Notes under the pieces: model-generated
Databases searched by the model: none
Told to the model about the DNA's origin: nothing
The model's input: the letters and a program-made list of their open reading frames with translations, nothing else
NCBI GenBank assembly: GCA_965369705.1
Contig: CBDURF010000020.1
Location: 1 to 29,913 of the forward strand
DNA from: JAGLCY01 sp965369705
Lineage (GTDB): Bacteria > Krumholzibacteriota > Krumholzibacteriia > LZORAL124-64-63
Direction of reading: 5' to 3'
Length of the DNA: 29,913 nt
Program-made: the position numbers and the translations under genes
Shown: positions 16,286-23,531 of the stretch, in pieces
Position numbering within the stretch: position 1 is the stretch's first letter
Layout of the letters: each line of letters begins with the position of its first letter

Positions 16286-17218
16286 ATGAAACGCATCGCG
16301 ATTCTGACCACCTTGCTGCTGGTGATGCCAACTCTGGCCCTGGGCGCCGGGTTCGCAAAAGTCGGCACCTTCGGGGGTCAGGAACTCAAGATCGGCGTGA
16401 GTGCGAGGGCCACGGGCATGGGATCAGCATTCACCGGAGTGGCCGATGACGCCACGTCGGTGTTCTGGAATCCCGGCGGCCTCGTCAACGTACGGGGCAA
16501 CGAGGTCTCCCTGAACCACGTGGCCTGGGCGGCCGACACCAAGCTCAGTACCGCCATCGTGGCGTTCAACCCGCGGTCCATCCCCGGGACGTTCGCCTTT
16601 TCGGTGAGGTCCTTCTGGATGGACCCCCAGTTGGTCCGATCCGCGTACAACCCCGAAGGGACCGGTGAAACCTTCGACGCAGGCACGACGACCTTCGGTT
16701 TGACCTACGCCCGGTTCTTCACCGACAAGTTTTCCGCGGGTGTCACGCTGAATTACCTGCACATGGGATTGGCCGAGGCTGCGGTGAACACCGGTTCGCT
16801 GGATTTCGGCATCATGTACCGGATCGGCATCAAGGATCTGAAGCTCGGGATGACCATCCAGCACCTGGGCGGCAAGTTCAAGTTCGACGAGCGCGAATCC
16901 AAGCTGCCGGTGTCCTTCAAGGTAGGAGCCAGCTTCAACGCCTTTCGCAATGACAAGCAGCGTCTGACCGTGGCCTTCGAATTCCAGCATCCCTCCGACA
17001 ACCTGGAGAGGGCCAATGTCGGTCTGGAATACGGGCTCAACGAGATGTTCTTCGTGCGGGGCGGGTATAACATCAACTACGATACCGACGGGCTGGCCTA
17101 CGGGTTCGGCGCCGGACTGCCCACCGGCGAGACCACGAAGATTTCCGCTGATTACAGCGCGGTGGACATGGACGCCATGGGTTATGTACACCGGTTCACG
17201 GTTTCGGTCACCTACTGA
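16286..17218 (+). CDS. PorV/UPF0164-like outer-membrane beta-barrel protein
   Basis: Predicted 310-residue outer-membrane barrel with a signal peptide (about 1-20, cleavage near ALG|AG). The family signature sits just after it, with ARATGMGSAF and DDATSVFWNPGGL, and the chain ends FTVSVTY with alternating aromatic strands. In Bacteroidetes, PorV (LptO) escorts type IX secretion cargo at the outer membrane; many FCB lineages carry related proteins without a proven role. ATG 16286 is preceded by GGAGG at 16276-16280; the frame extends upstream to 16232 but without a signal peptide at that start. It is the last gene before a strong terminator, downstream of a gene for a protein with a type IX-like C-terminal domain, which is the expected type of partner. 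Confidence 0.87.
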   Translation: MKRIAILTTLLLVMPTLALGAGFAKVGTFGGQELKIGVSARATGMGSAFTGVADDATSVFWNPGGLVNVRGNEVSLNHVAWAADTKLSTAIVAFNPRSIPGTFAFSVRSFWMDPQLVRSAYNPEGTGETFDAGTTTFGLTYARFFTDKFSAGVTLNYLHMGLAEAAVNTGSLDFGIMYRIGIKDLKLGMTIQHLGGKFKFDERESKLPVSFKVGASFNAFRNDKQRLTVAFEFQHPSDNLERANVGLEYGLNEMFFVRGGYNINYDTDGLAYGFGAGLPTGETTKISADYSAVDMDAMGYVHRFTVSVTY

Positions 17219-17277
17219 TCCTGAAGAATGGTCCCGGTCGACCTTCATGACACAAATCAGGACATCGGTACTGCCCT

Positions 17278-17309
17278 GCCGCCCCGTGAATACGGGGCGG
17301 CGCTTTTTT
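17278..17309 (+). terminator. Strong intrinsic terminator of the outer-membrane operon
   Basis: GCCGCCCCGT (17278-17287) and ACGGGGCGGC (17292-17301) form a perfect 10-bp stem with a GAAT loop. Six T residues follow at 17304-17309. It ends the operon begun by the promoter at 10031. Confidence 0.95.
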
Positions 17310-17351
17310 ACGGCTTGACTGGCATTTTCCTCGCGAATTCCTTACCATCAT

Positions 17352-17374
17352 GGCAATCGGGCAAGTCCGATGCC
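17352..17374 (+). promoter_or_regulatory. Hairpin in the leader of the GWxTD gene
   Basis: GGC-A-ATCGG, a 6-nt loop, then CCGAT-GCC gives an 8-bp stem with one bulged A, 43 nt before the ATG at 17417. A possible -35 TTGACT (17315-17320) lies upstream, but I could not find a well-spaced -10. Role unknown. Confidence 0.3.
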
Positions 17375-17416
17375 GGTCGAGGGGGATCGGTTGGTCACCA
17401 CAGCAAAGGCCTGGTC

Positions 17417-19063
17417 ATGGCAGTAGAGTCACGCCGCACCTGTCGGTCTGTCTACTCGCATTCATTATTCCGTCTCCTGACATTGCTGCTGCTCATGCTT
17501 CCCGGCGTGGCTGGGGCCATGCTTCATCCTCTCGACGGCGCGGGCAATTTCCACACCTATGTGGATGTCGTCAACCGCTGGGTCGCCGAGGACAGGCTTG
17601 ATGTCCTGATCCTGGTCGAAGTGGCGAACGGTGATCTCAAGTACAACGAGGAGAACGGGGGATATGTCGGGCGCTTGCGCCTCGAGGTCCAGCTGGAATC
17701 ATCCGACGGACAGATCATTTCGCAGAAACGGCATATCCGCACCAAGACCCTTTCGGCGGTCGAATCTTCCTCCCGAACCCTGTTCCAGGTTTTCGGCCTG
17801 GTCCTGCCAGACGTCTCTTTCCGTTCCGGCCGGTTCAGCTGTCAGGTCTATGACGTCAACCGCCGACGGGAAGGACTCTTGAACCAACTCACCAAGCGCA
17901 ATTCACGCAGCGATTGCTCCACTGCCTGGGCGGCCGAAGATGGTCCCAGGACTCCAGAGGGCATCGCCCTGGAGGATCCCCTGTTCCTGGTGCAGGCCCC
18001 GTTTGCCGACTGGAACCCGGAGAACACCGCACAGGCCAGCGGCGAAGACGGCTGGCTCCACGACTATATGCATCCCTCGCGCCGCTACGGCCTGGAGCAG
18101 GACCGCCTGCAGATCTTCCAGCCGGTGTGGCCGCGGGCCGGCGGCATCGCTCTCGACGAGGAGAACCTGGGCCTCATGGTTCAGGTGGTCAGCATGGACA
18201 TGGAATACGTGATCAACGACACCATCAGCTTTGACCGGCGGGGGAGGGCCGCCTTGGCCGCTGGACGCCCCGCCGCCCTGTTCTATGAGCTGGACGTCAA
18301 CCTGTTGCCGGAAGGCGCCTACCGGATGAGCCTGGCTCCCCTGGGCGGTCAGGGCCGGGGTTCTCTGGTTGAATTCGATGTGATCTGGCGGTTGGAGGCC
18401 CTCGGCCGGCACAGGAGTCAGATTTTGGGCGAAGGCCGGACCGTCCTGGAGGGCAAGGCGCTGAAGAAGTTCCTGGCCGCCAGTCCCGCCGAGCAGGAAA
18501 AGCTGCTGGACGATTTCTGGGAAAGCCTGAACCCTGATCCCGAGAGCCCCGTCAACGAGGTCTATCTCGAATTCCAGTACCGTCTGGCCTACGTGCGGAA
18601 GTTCCTCGGCGGGTTCAGCCAGTTCGGAGCCAACGATGAGCGGGGCGAAGTATTCCTGCTCATGGGACCGGCGGACGAAGTCCAGCTCCATCACATGCCC
18701 ATGAACTTCCGCGACCAGGACGACGCCCGGATCAAGGTCTACCAAAGATTCGCTCCCGATCGCGAGGGCACCGAGGCCAAGGGCGGCAGCGCCAGTGGGT
18801 CCCAGGGCGTGGACCCCTACCAGGACTCCGGGGGTATCCCCATGCCGTTTTCCCGGCGCGCGGAAGCTCAGCGCCAGACCCAGGTTTTTTCCCCGACGCA
18901 CAACTTCGCCTTCGAATTGTGGAAATATGACGATGTCGGGAACACCTTATTCTCCAACAGGTTCTCTCGAAAGGGCATGGGGCAGCGGTTTCTTTTTGTG
19001 GACCGGACCGGTTCTGGGCATTACTCCCTGGAATCCTCGAACGTCCTGCAGGGAGAAGAGTGA
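17417..19063 (+). CDS. Exported GWxTD-domain family protein with degenerate signature
   Basis: A 548-residue protein with a signal peptide (about 1-34, cleavage near VAGA|ML). It then has an N-terminal beta-rich region, a middle region, and a C-terminal GWxTD-type domain from about 362. The domain is recognised from FWESLNPDPESPVNEVYLEFQ (367-387), RGEVFLLMGPADEV (409-422), ELWKYDD (500-506) and FLFVDRTGSGHYSL (525-538). The name-giving motif reads GANDERG (404-410), so tryptophan, threonine and aspartate are replaced. GWxTD proteins are widespread in FCB-related phyla, of unproven function and often near outer-membrane genes. ATG 17417 was chosen because it begins the signal peptide; the open frame extends to 17228, across the preceding terminator. 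It is a single-gene unit before exbB. Confidence 0.8.
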   Translation: MAVESRRTCRSVYSHSLFRLLTLLLLMLPGVAGAMLHPLDGAGNFHTYVDVVNRWVAEDRLDVLILVEVANGDLKYNEENGGYVGRLRLEVQLESSDGQIISQKRHIRTKTLSAVESSSRTLFQVFGLVLPDVSFRSGRFSCQVYDVNRRREGLLNQLTKRNSRSDCSTAWAAEDGPRTPEGIALEDPLFLVQAPFADWNPENTAQASGEDGWLHDYMHPSRRYGLEQDRLQIFQPVWPRAGGIALDEENLGLMVQVVSMDMEYVINDTISFDRRGRAALAAGRPAALFYELDVNLLPEGAYRMSLAPLGGQGRGSLVEFDVIWRLEALGRHRSQILGEGRTVLEGKALKKFLAASPAEQEKLLDDFWESLNPDPESPVNEVYLEFQYRLAYVRKFLGGFSQFGANDERGEVFLLMGPADEVQLHHMPMNFRDQDDARIKVYQRFAPDREGTEAKGGSASGSQGVDPYQDSGGIPMPFSRRAEAQRQTQVFSPTHNFAFELWKYDDVGNTLFSNRFSRKGMGQRFLFVDRTGSGHYSLESSNVLQGEE

Positions 19064-19083
19064 TCCCCCAAGTTGAAAAGGGT

Positions 19084-19111
19084 TTGACTTGGTACCCCCA
19101 TCTACACTAAT
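19084..19111 (+). promoter_or_regulatory. Candidate promoter of the exbB operon
   Basis: TTGACT (19084-19089) is followed after 16 nt by ACTAAT (19106-19111), matching five and four of six consensus positions. The AT-rich stretch around 19106-19117 allows other -10 choices. Transcription from here would give a leader of about 165 nt. Confidence 0.4.
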
Positions 19112-19143
19112 TATATCGAGCGACTAGACTCCAATGACCGGGT

Positions 19144-19226
19144 GATTTCAGGGTCCCACGGCATTAATTGCCGCATATGGCGGACCCGCTGGAAGCGGAC
19201 AGGCAGATCCCCACCTGCCTTTTGTT
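19144..19226 (+). ncRNA. Structured 5' leader of the exbB-tonB operon, ending in a terminator-like hairpin
   Basis: After GATTTCAGG, GGGTCC (19151-19156) pairs with GGACCC (19182-19187) and encloses CGGCA-TTAAT-TGCCG. A short hairpin CCGCT-GGA-AGCGG overlaps the end of that stem. Then AGGCAG (19201-19206) pairs with CTGCCT (19215-19220) around the loop ATCCCCAC. The order and several primary-sequence bits (GATTTCAGG-TCC, CAGGCA, CCCCAC loop) repeat the leader at 10096-10167. GGGTCCCA recurs at 19253-19260 near the ribosome site and could compete for GGACCC. Confidence 0.42.
19201..19226 (+). terminator. Intrinsic-terminator-like hairpin 60 nt upstream of exbB
   Basis: AGGCAG/CTGCCT forms a 6-bp stem with an 8-nt loop, followed by TTTGTT. 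It either ends the GWxTD transcript or, if the promoter at 19084 is used, acts as an attenuator inside the exbB leader. Confidence 0.5.
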
Positions 19227-19285
19227 CGTTATCCCGGCACCAGTCTTTCTAAGGGTCCCAATTTCTGGAAAGGGAGACTTGCACA

Positions 19286-20161
19286 ATGGCTCGTCACGGT
19301 ATGTTGAATAATGCCATTTTCCGGCTCACCATCTTTGGGGTTCTGGCCCTGCTGCTCGTCGCTCCTGTGCTCGCGCAGGACGAGGCGGCCGAAGAGCCGG
19401 GCGAGGACAAATTCGCCAAGATCCAGGCCACCAGCGATTCCCTGGGCTTCGGATCCACGGCAGCGGACTCCCTGAGGGAAATTCCCCAGATCATCGAACC
19501 GATCGGCGGGTTGTCGGGCATGGTCGACCGCTCACCAATTGGCAAGACCGGGGCGGGTGAGCTGTTCGTCAAGGGCGGCGTCTTCATGTGGTGGCTGTTG
19601 AGTGTCGCCCTGGTGGGCTTCGTCTTCATCATCGAACGCATGTGGACCCTCAGCCGGGCCCGCGTCAACACGCGGCGGCTCATCGGGACGATCATCACCA
19701 CGCTCCGCAATGACGGCGTCCAGGCCGCCTCCGAGGAATGCCAGAAGGTGCGCGGCCCCATCGCCGCCATCCTGTATGCCGGTCTGCAGAAAGCCGACAA
19801 GGGCCGTGACCAGGTCGAAAAGGCCATAGCCACCGCCGGCACCATCGAGATGTCCTTCCTCGAACGCGGGCTGATCTGGGTCTCCTCCGTGACCACCATC
19901 GCCCCGCTGATGGGCTTCCTCGGAACGGTGTCCGGTATGATCAACGCCTTCGAAGCCATCGCCGCCAGCGAGCAGGTCAACGCCAAGCTGGTGGCCTCAG
20001 GTATCTCCGAGGCCCTGATCACCACCGCCACCGGTCTGATCATCGCCATCCCCGCCACCATCGGCTACAACTACTTCGTCTCGACCATCGACCGCTTCGT
20101 CATCGAGATGGAGGAGACCGCCGCTGAACTGATCGAAGAACTGGAGCGGATGAAGGGCTGA
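19286..20161 (+). CDS. exbB: ExbB/TolQ-family proton channel subunit with extended N-terminus
   Basis: Inner-membrane channel subunit that uses the proton gradient to energise TonB (MotA/TolQ/ExbB family), 291 residues. The first 31 residues look like a cleavable signal (hydrophobic 12-29, cleavage near VLA|QD). An acidic, presumably periplasmic stretch (32-95) follows, then the canonical ExbB core: membrane segments at about 98-117, 196-220 (with TTIAPLMGFLGTVSGMI) and 240-264 (ISEALITTATGLIIAIP). Plain ExbB lacks the N-terminal extension. ATG 19286 is preceded by AAGGGAG (19270-19276). It heads exbB-exbD-exbD-tonB. Identity as ExbB rather than TolQ rests on the downstream tonB. Confidence 0.93.
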   Translation: MARHGMLNNAIFRLTIFGVLALLLVAPVLAQDEAAEEPGEDKFAKIQATSDSLGFGSTAADSLREIPQIIEPIGGLSGMVDRSPIGKTGAGELFVKGGVFMWWLLSVALVGFVFIIERMWTLSRARVNTRRLIGTIITTLRNDGVQAASEECQKVRGPIAAILYAGLQKADKGRDQVEKAIATAGTIEMSFLERGLIWVSSVTTIAPLMGFLGTVSGMINAFEAIAASEQVNAKLVASGISEALITTATGLIIAIPATIGYNYFVSTIDRFVIEMEETAAELIEELERMKG

Positions 20162-20222
20162 GCGGAAGATTGACCTGGAATTTGCGGACCCCGGCGCAGC
20201 GGTCGGGAAGGAAGGTGAATCG

Positions 20223-20642
20223 ATGGCTGTCATGAAGAGAAGGAAGAAAGAGGCGATGGGCGAGTTGAGGATGGACTCGACCGCCGACGTGGCCTTTCTC
20301 CTTCTGATTTTCTTCATCGTGACGACGATCTTCGCGGCCGAGCAGGGCCTGACCCTTGTCCTGCCCGGCAAGCAGAAGGAAAAATCCGACACCGTCAAGG
20401 TGAAGGAAAGCAACATCGCCACCCTTTTCGTCATGGAAGACAACAGAATCACCCTCGACCGCAAACCCATCGAGGTCAACCATATCCAGATAGCCATCGA
20501 GGATCGCATCCTGTCCAATCCCAAGCTGGTGGTCCTGCTCAAGATCCACCCCAAGGCGGACTACGGCAGGATGATCGCCTGCCTGGACGAATTGCGACTG
20601 GCGAACGCCAACAAGGTTTCCCTCAAGACGGCGGAAAAATAG
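20223..20642 (+). CDS. exbD: ExbD/TolR-family biopolymer transport protein, copy 1
   Basis: A 139-residue ExbD subunit: short basic cytoplasmic N-terminus (KRRKK), a single membrane helix (about 20-39) with the proton-relay aspartate D22 in STADVAFLLLIFF, then a periplasmic domain. It partners ExbB in driving TonB. ATG 20223 follows a GGAAGG-type ribosome site, 61 nt after exbB. A second, clearly different ExbD follows; pairs of ExbD genes are common in FCB-group TonB operons. Confidence 0.94.
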   Translation: MAVMKRRKKEAMGELRMDSTADVAFLLLIFFIVTTIFAAEQGLTLVLPGKQKEKSDTVKVKESNIATLFVMEDNRITLDRKPIEVNHIQIAIEDRILSNPKLVVLLKIHPKADYGRMIACLDELRLANANKVSLKTAEK

Positions 20643-20657
20643 GAAGGAGGCGGGACG

Positions 20658-21080
20658 ATGGATTACGGCCGATCTACGCATAAAGGAACCTTCATTCCCA
20701 CCTCTTCCATGGGGGACATCGCCTTCCTGCTGCTGATCTTCTTCATGGTGACCACGATCTTCCGCGAAGAGTCGGGTCTGCCCGTGGAACTGCCCCGGGC
20801 CGAGGCCGGCGAGGAAGTGAACCGTGAACTGGTCTCCAACATCTACATCAACCGGGTGGGACAGATCTCCATCGACGACCGACTGGTGCAGGTCAAGCAT
20901 ATCACCGACATCATCGGCACCAAGATCGGTGAAAACCCCCAGTTGATCGTGGCCTTCAAGACGGACACCTACACGGATTACGGCATCGTCAGCGACGTCA
21001 TGGAGGAGTTGAAGGAGGTCAACGCCGTGCGCGTTTTCTTCAACAACGACATCGAGGGCTCGCCAGGCCAGAAGTACTAG
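20658..21080 (+). CDS. exbD: ExbD/TolR-family biopolymer transport protein, copy 2
   Basis: A 140-residue second ExbD with the proton-relay aspartate D20 in SSMGDIAFLLLIFFMVTTIF and a periplasmic domain containing KTDTYTDYGIVSDVMEELK, the usual ExbD C-terminal fold. It is only loosely similar to copy 1 outside the membrane helix, so the two may be non-equivalent partners in one complex. A strong ribosome site AAGGAGG (20644-20650) precedes ATG 20658. It starts 15 nt after copy 1 ends, and tonB starts 7 nt after its stop. Confidence 0.94.
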   Translation: MDYGRSTHKGTFIPTSSMGDIAFLLLIFFMVTTIFREESGLPVELPRAEAGEEVNRELVSNIYINRVGQISIDDRLVQVKHITDIIGTKIGENPQLIVAFKTDTYTDYGIVSDVMEELKEVNAVRVFFNNDIEGSPGQKY

Positions 21081-21087
21081 GAGCGGC

Positions 21088-21753
21088 ATGTCCAGTCTTC
21101 CCGCAAACAATGATGCTCAGAACGGCATCCGGATGTCGGCCAACGACGAGTTCAAGGCGCAATACAACAAGTATATGCGCTGGTCGGCTCTCGTCGCGGT
21201 CCTGCTGATGCTCATCGGTGCCATGATCTCACCCACCTATGTGCCCAATCCGTACAAGTTGCGGCAGGAAGAATTCGAAGTCGTCGAGCTCGATGATCAG
21301 GAAATCATCGAACTGCCGCCCCCGCCGATCGAAGCGCCGCCCCCACCCAAGGTGATCGAGGCCGCGCCCGACGACGAGGTCGATGACGACGTGGAAATCG
21401 CCGACACTCTCATGGATCTCGATTCGGCCATCACCGGCAGCATGATGGATTGGGGACCGGCGGGCGACGAGGGCTTCGTGGCTTCTTCCACGAACCCCAA
21501 GATCACCCACTTCGCCAAGCCCCACTACCCGGAAATGGCCAGGCGTGCACAGATGGAGGGCACGGTGATCGTCAAGGTCCTGGTGGGAGCCGACGGCAAC
21601 GTCAAGGACGCCCAGGTGATCCAGGGAGTGAACCCGCTGCTGAACAATGCGGCCCTGGCCGCAGCCCGGAAATGCAAGTTCATCCCCGGCAAGCAGCGGA
21701 ACATCCCGGTGAAGGCCTGGATGGCGCTGCCTTTCAATTTCCGGCTTAACTGA
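21088..21753 (+). CDS. tonB: TonB family energy-transducing protein
   Basis: A 221-residue TonB: cytoplasmic N-terminus longer than usual (about 30 residues), one membrane helix (about 32-47), a short proline-rich region (77-87, PPPPIEAPPPP), an acidic linker, and the conserved C-terminal domain (about 142-221) with YPEMARRAQMEGTVIVKVLV and the closing FNFRLN. It spans the periplasm and pulls on TonB boxes of outer-membrane receptors such as the one at 10262-13279. ATG 21088 follows AGGAG, which overlaps the exbD stop codon. A strong hairpin follows the gene. Confidence 0.95.
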   Translation: MSSLPANNDAQNGIRMSANDEFKAQYNKYMRWSALVAVLLMLIGAMISPTYVPNPYKLRQEEFEVVELDDQEIIELPPPPIEAPPPPKVIEAAPDDEVDDDVEIADTLMDLDSAITGSMMDWGPAGDEGFVASSTNPKITHFAKPHYPEMARRAQMEGTVIVKVLVGADGNVKDAQVIQGVNPLLNNAALAAARKCKFIPGKQRNIPVKAWMALPFNFRLN

Positions 21754-21788
21754 CCCCGGTTGCTGCTTTCCCGGCGAACTTTTTCTAT

Positions 21789-21817
21789 CAGGGCCGCGTC
21801 TTCAGGACGCGGTCCTG
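21789..21817 (+). terminator. Terminator hairpin of the exbB-tonB operon
   Basis: CAGGGCCGCGTC (21789-21800) pairs with GACGCGGTCCTG (21806-21817) over 12 positions including one G-U pair, with a 5-nt loop. The following tract (TTACTT) is only weakly T-rich, so termination may be partial. Confidence 0.75.
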
Positions 21818-21946
21818 TTACTTGGAGGGCATCCGGTTCCCGCGGTCAGCCGGTGCGTTCGGAATATTTTTCGGTTCGCCGGGTAATTGTTCCGGTCGGG
21901 GCGCAACAGGGAGCAGGTTTTCTGCGTAGAACCTCAGGTTAATTTG

Positions 21947-21975
21947 TTGGAATCGGGGGCGGGTGGAACTATGAT
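21947..21975 (+). promoter_or_regulatory. Predicted sigma70-type promoter of the tolC-ATPase operon
   Basis: TTGGAA (21947-21952), a 17-nt spacer and TATGAT (21970-21975) match consensus at four and five of six positions. The start of transcription would be near 21982, giving a leader of about 74 nt. Confidence 0.55.
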
Positions 21976-22055
21976 CGTCCTCGGAACCGTGAAGAAATGA
22001 TGGCCTTGCCCGTAGTGGGCGGACGGGGCCGCTGGTTTATTCCGGGAGAGTCACC

Positions 22056-23531
22056 ATGTATCCTGTCCGAGCGGCAAGTTTTCGTAATACGCCCTTCTTC
22101 GTCCTGTGGATGGTCTTCCCGATCGTCCTGGCGGTTCTGATGGGGACATCCCTGCCCGCCCGGGCACAGGAGGGTCCTGAGTCGGTGTCGGATCTTCCCG
22201 TTTTGTCGCTCAGGACCTGCATCCGGCTGGCCTTAAGCGATAGTCCCACCCTCATGGTTTCCGACGAGCGGCGCCACATCGCCTCCCAGGACGTCACCGG
22301 CGCCTGGGGACAGTTTCTGCCCACGATCAGCCTGGGCTACGACTGGCAGAAAGCCGAGCGCACGGATTTCGACCAGGCCCAATATGACGCCGGCCCGGTT
22401 ATCAATATCCTGACCGATAATCCGCTTGTCACCATTCCCTATCCCACCCAGATATACACGGGCCAAGGTGACGATACGATCATCACCACCTACAAGGGGT
22501 TCAACAGCCAGGCGCGGCTGAATGTCTTCCAGGGGCTCTCGAAGTTCAGCCGGCTCAGTAGCGCCAAGAACCAACTCAAGGCCGCGGAGGCCACCCGGGG
22601 CTATACCAGGGAACTGGTGGTCGAGGATGTGACCGCCGCCTACTTCAACCTTCTGCGCTTCCAGCGGCTGCTGGAGGTGGCCATCGAGACGCGGGATCAG
22701 ACGCAGCTCGAATTGGAGAGGACCGAAACCTATTTTCGGCTGGGCAGCGCCGCCAAGAGCGACGTGCTGCAGCAACGTGTCCAACTGGAGAACTCCAAGC
22801 TGGACGTGGTGGTAGCCGACAACACGGTCAAGAAGGCCTTCGCCGACCTGGCCTATTCCATGAACCGTCCTCTGGCGGCGGGTTTCACCATCGATGAATC
22901 CATTCTCGACACCGATTACAATGTGCCCGACGTCGAGGCTCTTTACACCGAAGCTCTGGCCGATCGCCTGGATCTCATCAGTTCGGAGCATAACCTCAAG
23001 GCCCGCAACAAGGACGTGACCACGGCCACCGCAGCCGCTTGGCCGAGTCTGGACGTCTTCGCCAGCCACAACCGCTACGAGAACGATTCGCCTTTCCGGT
23101 TCGGTTCCCAGCGTTCGGCCAGCACGACCTTCGGCTGGTCGGCCTCCTGGAACATCTTCGATCGCCTGCAGACCTGGACGGGCCGCTCCCAGGCCAAGGC
23201 CAACGCCCGGATCGCGCAATACATACTCCAGCAGGCCAAGCTCAACGTCCAGGTCGAGATCCGGCAACTCCACAACTCCCTGGTCGAGGCCCGCGAGAGG
23301 GCCCACGTGAGCCGGGAGACGATCATCCAGTCCGAGGAGGAGCTGCGGCTGGCCCGCGAGAGGTTCCGCGTGGGAGCGGGCACGACCCTGGACATCATTC
23401 TCGCCCAGGCCAACCTGGCCAACTCCCGGGCCCAGGAGGTGCAGGCCATGTGCGATTTCCTGATCGCCCAGACGATGATGTACCGCGCCGTGGGGCGGAC
23501 CAACGCCTGGGCCGGTGAGCAACAGCCATGA
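22056..23531 (+). CDS. TolC/outer-membrane efflux protein (OEP) family
   Basis: A 491-residue exported protein with a signal peptide (about 1-38, cleavage near ARA|QE). Its two-fold repeated helical pattern is typical of TolC-type outer-membrane channels: long amphipathic helices at about 170-270 and 390-480, with FRLGSAAKSDVLQQRVQLENSKLD in the first repeat and RERFRVGAGTTLDIILAQANLANSR in the second. Such proteins form the outer-membrane exit duct of tripartite efflux or type I secretion. ATG 22056 has GGGAG 7 nt upstream. The stop overlaps the next start (ATGA), coupling it to an ABC ATPase, but no periplasmic adaptor or permease follows in the window. Confidence 0.92.
   Translation: MYPVRAASFRNTPFFVLWMVFPIVLAVLMGTSLPARAQEGPESVSDLPVLSLRTCIRLALSDSPTLMVSDERRHIASQDVTGAWGQFLPTISLGYDWQKAERTDFDQAQYDAGPVINILTDNPLVTIPYPTQIYTGQGDDTIITTYKGFNSQARLNVFQGLSKFSRLSSAKNQLKAAEATRGYTRELVVEDVTAAYFNLLRFQRLLEVAIETRDQTQLELERTETYFRLGSAAKSDVLQQRVQLENSKLDVVVADNTVKKAFADLAYSMNRPLAAGFTIDESILDTDYNVPDVEALYTEALADRLDLISSEHNLKARNKDVTTATAAAWPSLDVFASHNRYENDSPFRFGSQRSASTTFGWSASWNIFDRLQTWTGRSQAKANARIAQYILQQAKLNVQVEIRQLHNSLVEARERAHVSRETIIQSEEELRLARERFRVGAGTTLDIILAQANLANSRAQEVQAMCDFLIAQTMMYRAVGRTNAWAGEQQP

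Larger units (their letters stand above)
21754..22055 (+). other. 302-bp intergenic region: terminator, small hairpins, tolC promoter and leader
   Basis: No credible gene lies here; one 60-codon frame without a coding signature crosses it. From 5' to 3' it holds the tonB-operon hairpin (21789-21817), a small CGG-TTCG-CCG hairpin (near 21872-21881), an AGGTTTT...TAGAACCT hairpin (21915-21934), the tolC promoter (21947-21975), and a leader with GCCC-GTAGT-GGGC (22008-22020) before the ribosome site GGGAG (22044-22048). Confidence 0.6.

Noticed and set aside
17310..17416. Promoter for the GWxTD gene
   Set aside because: TTGACT (17315-17320) is present, but the best -10-like sequence, TACCAT (17343-17348), is 22 nt away, too far for a standard promoter.
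21760..21942. Small 60-codon plus-strand frame after tonB
   Set aside because: It crosses the terminator hairpin, has no ribosome site and an unstructured Arg/Ser-rich translation.
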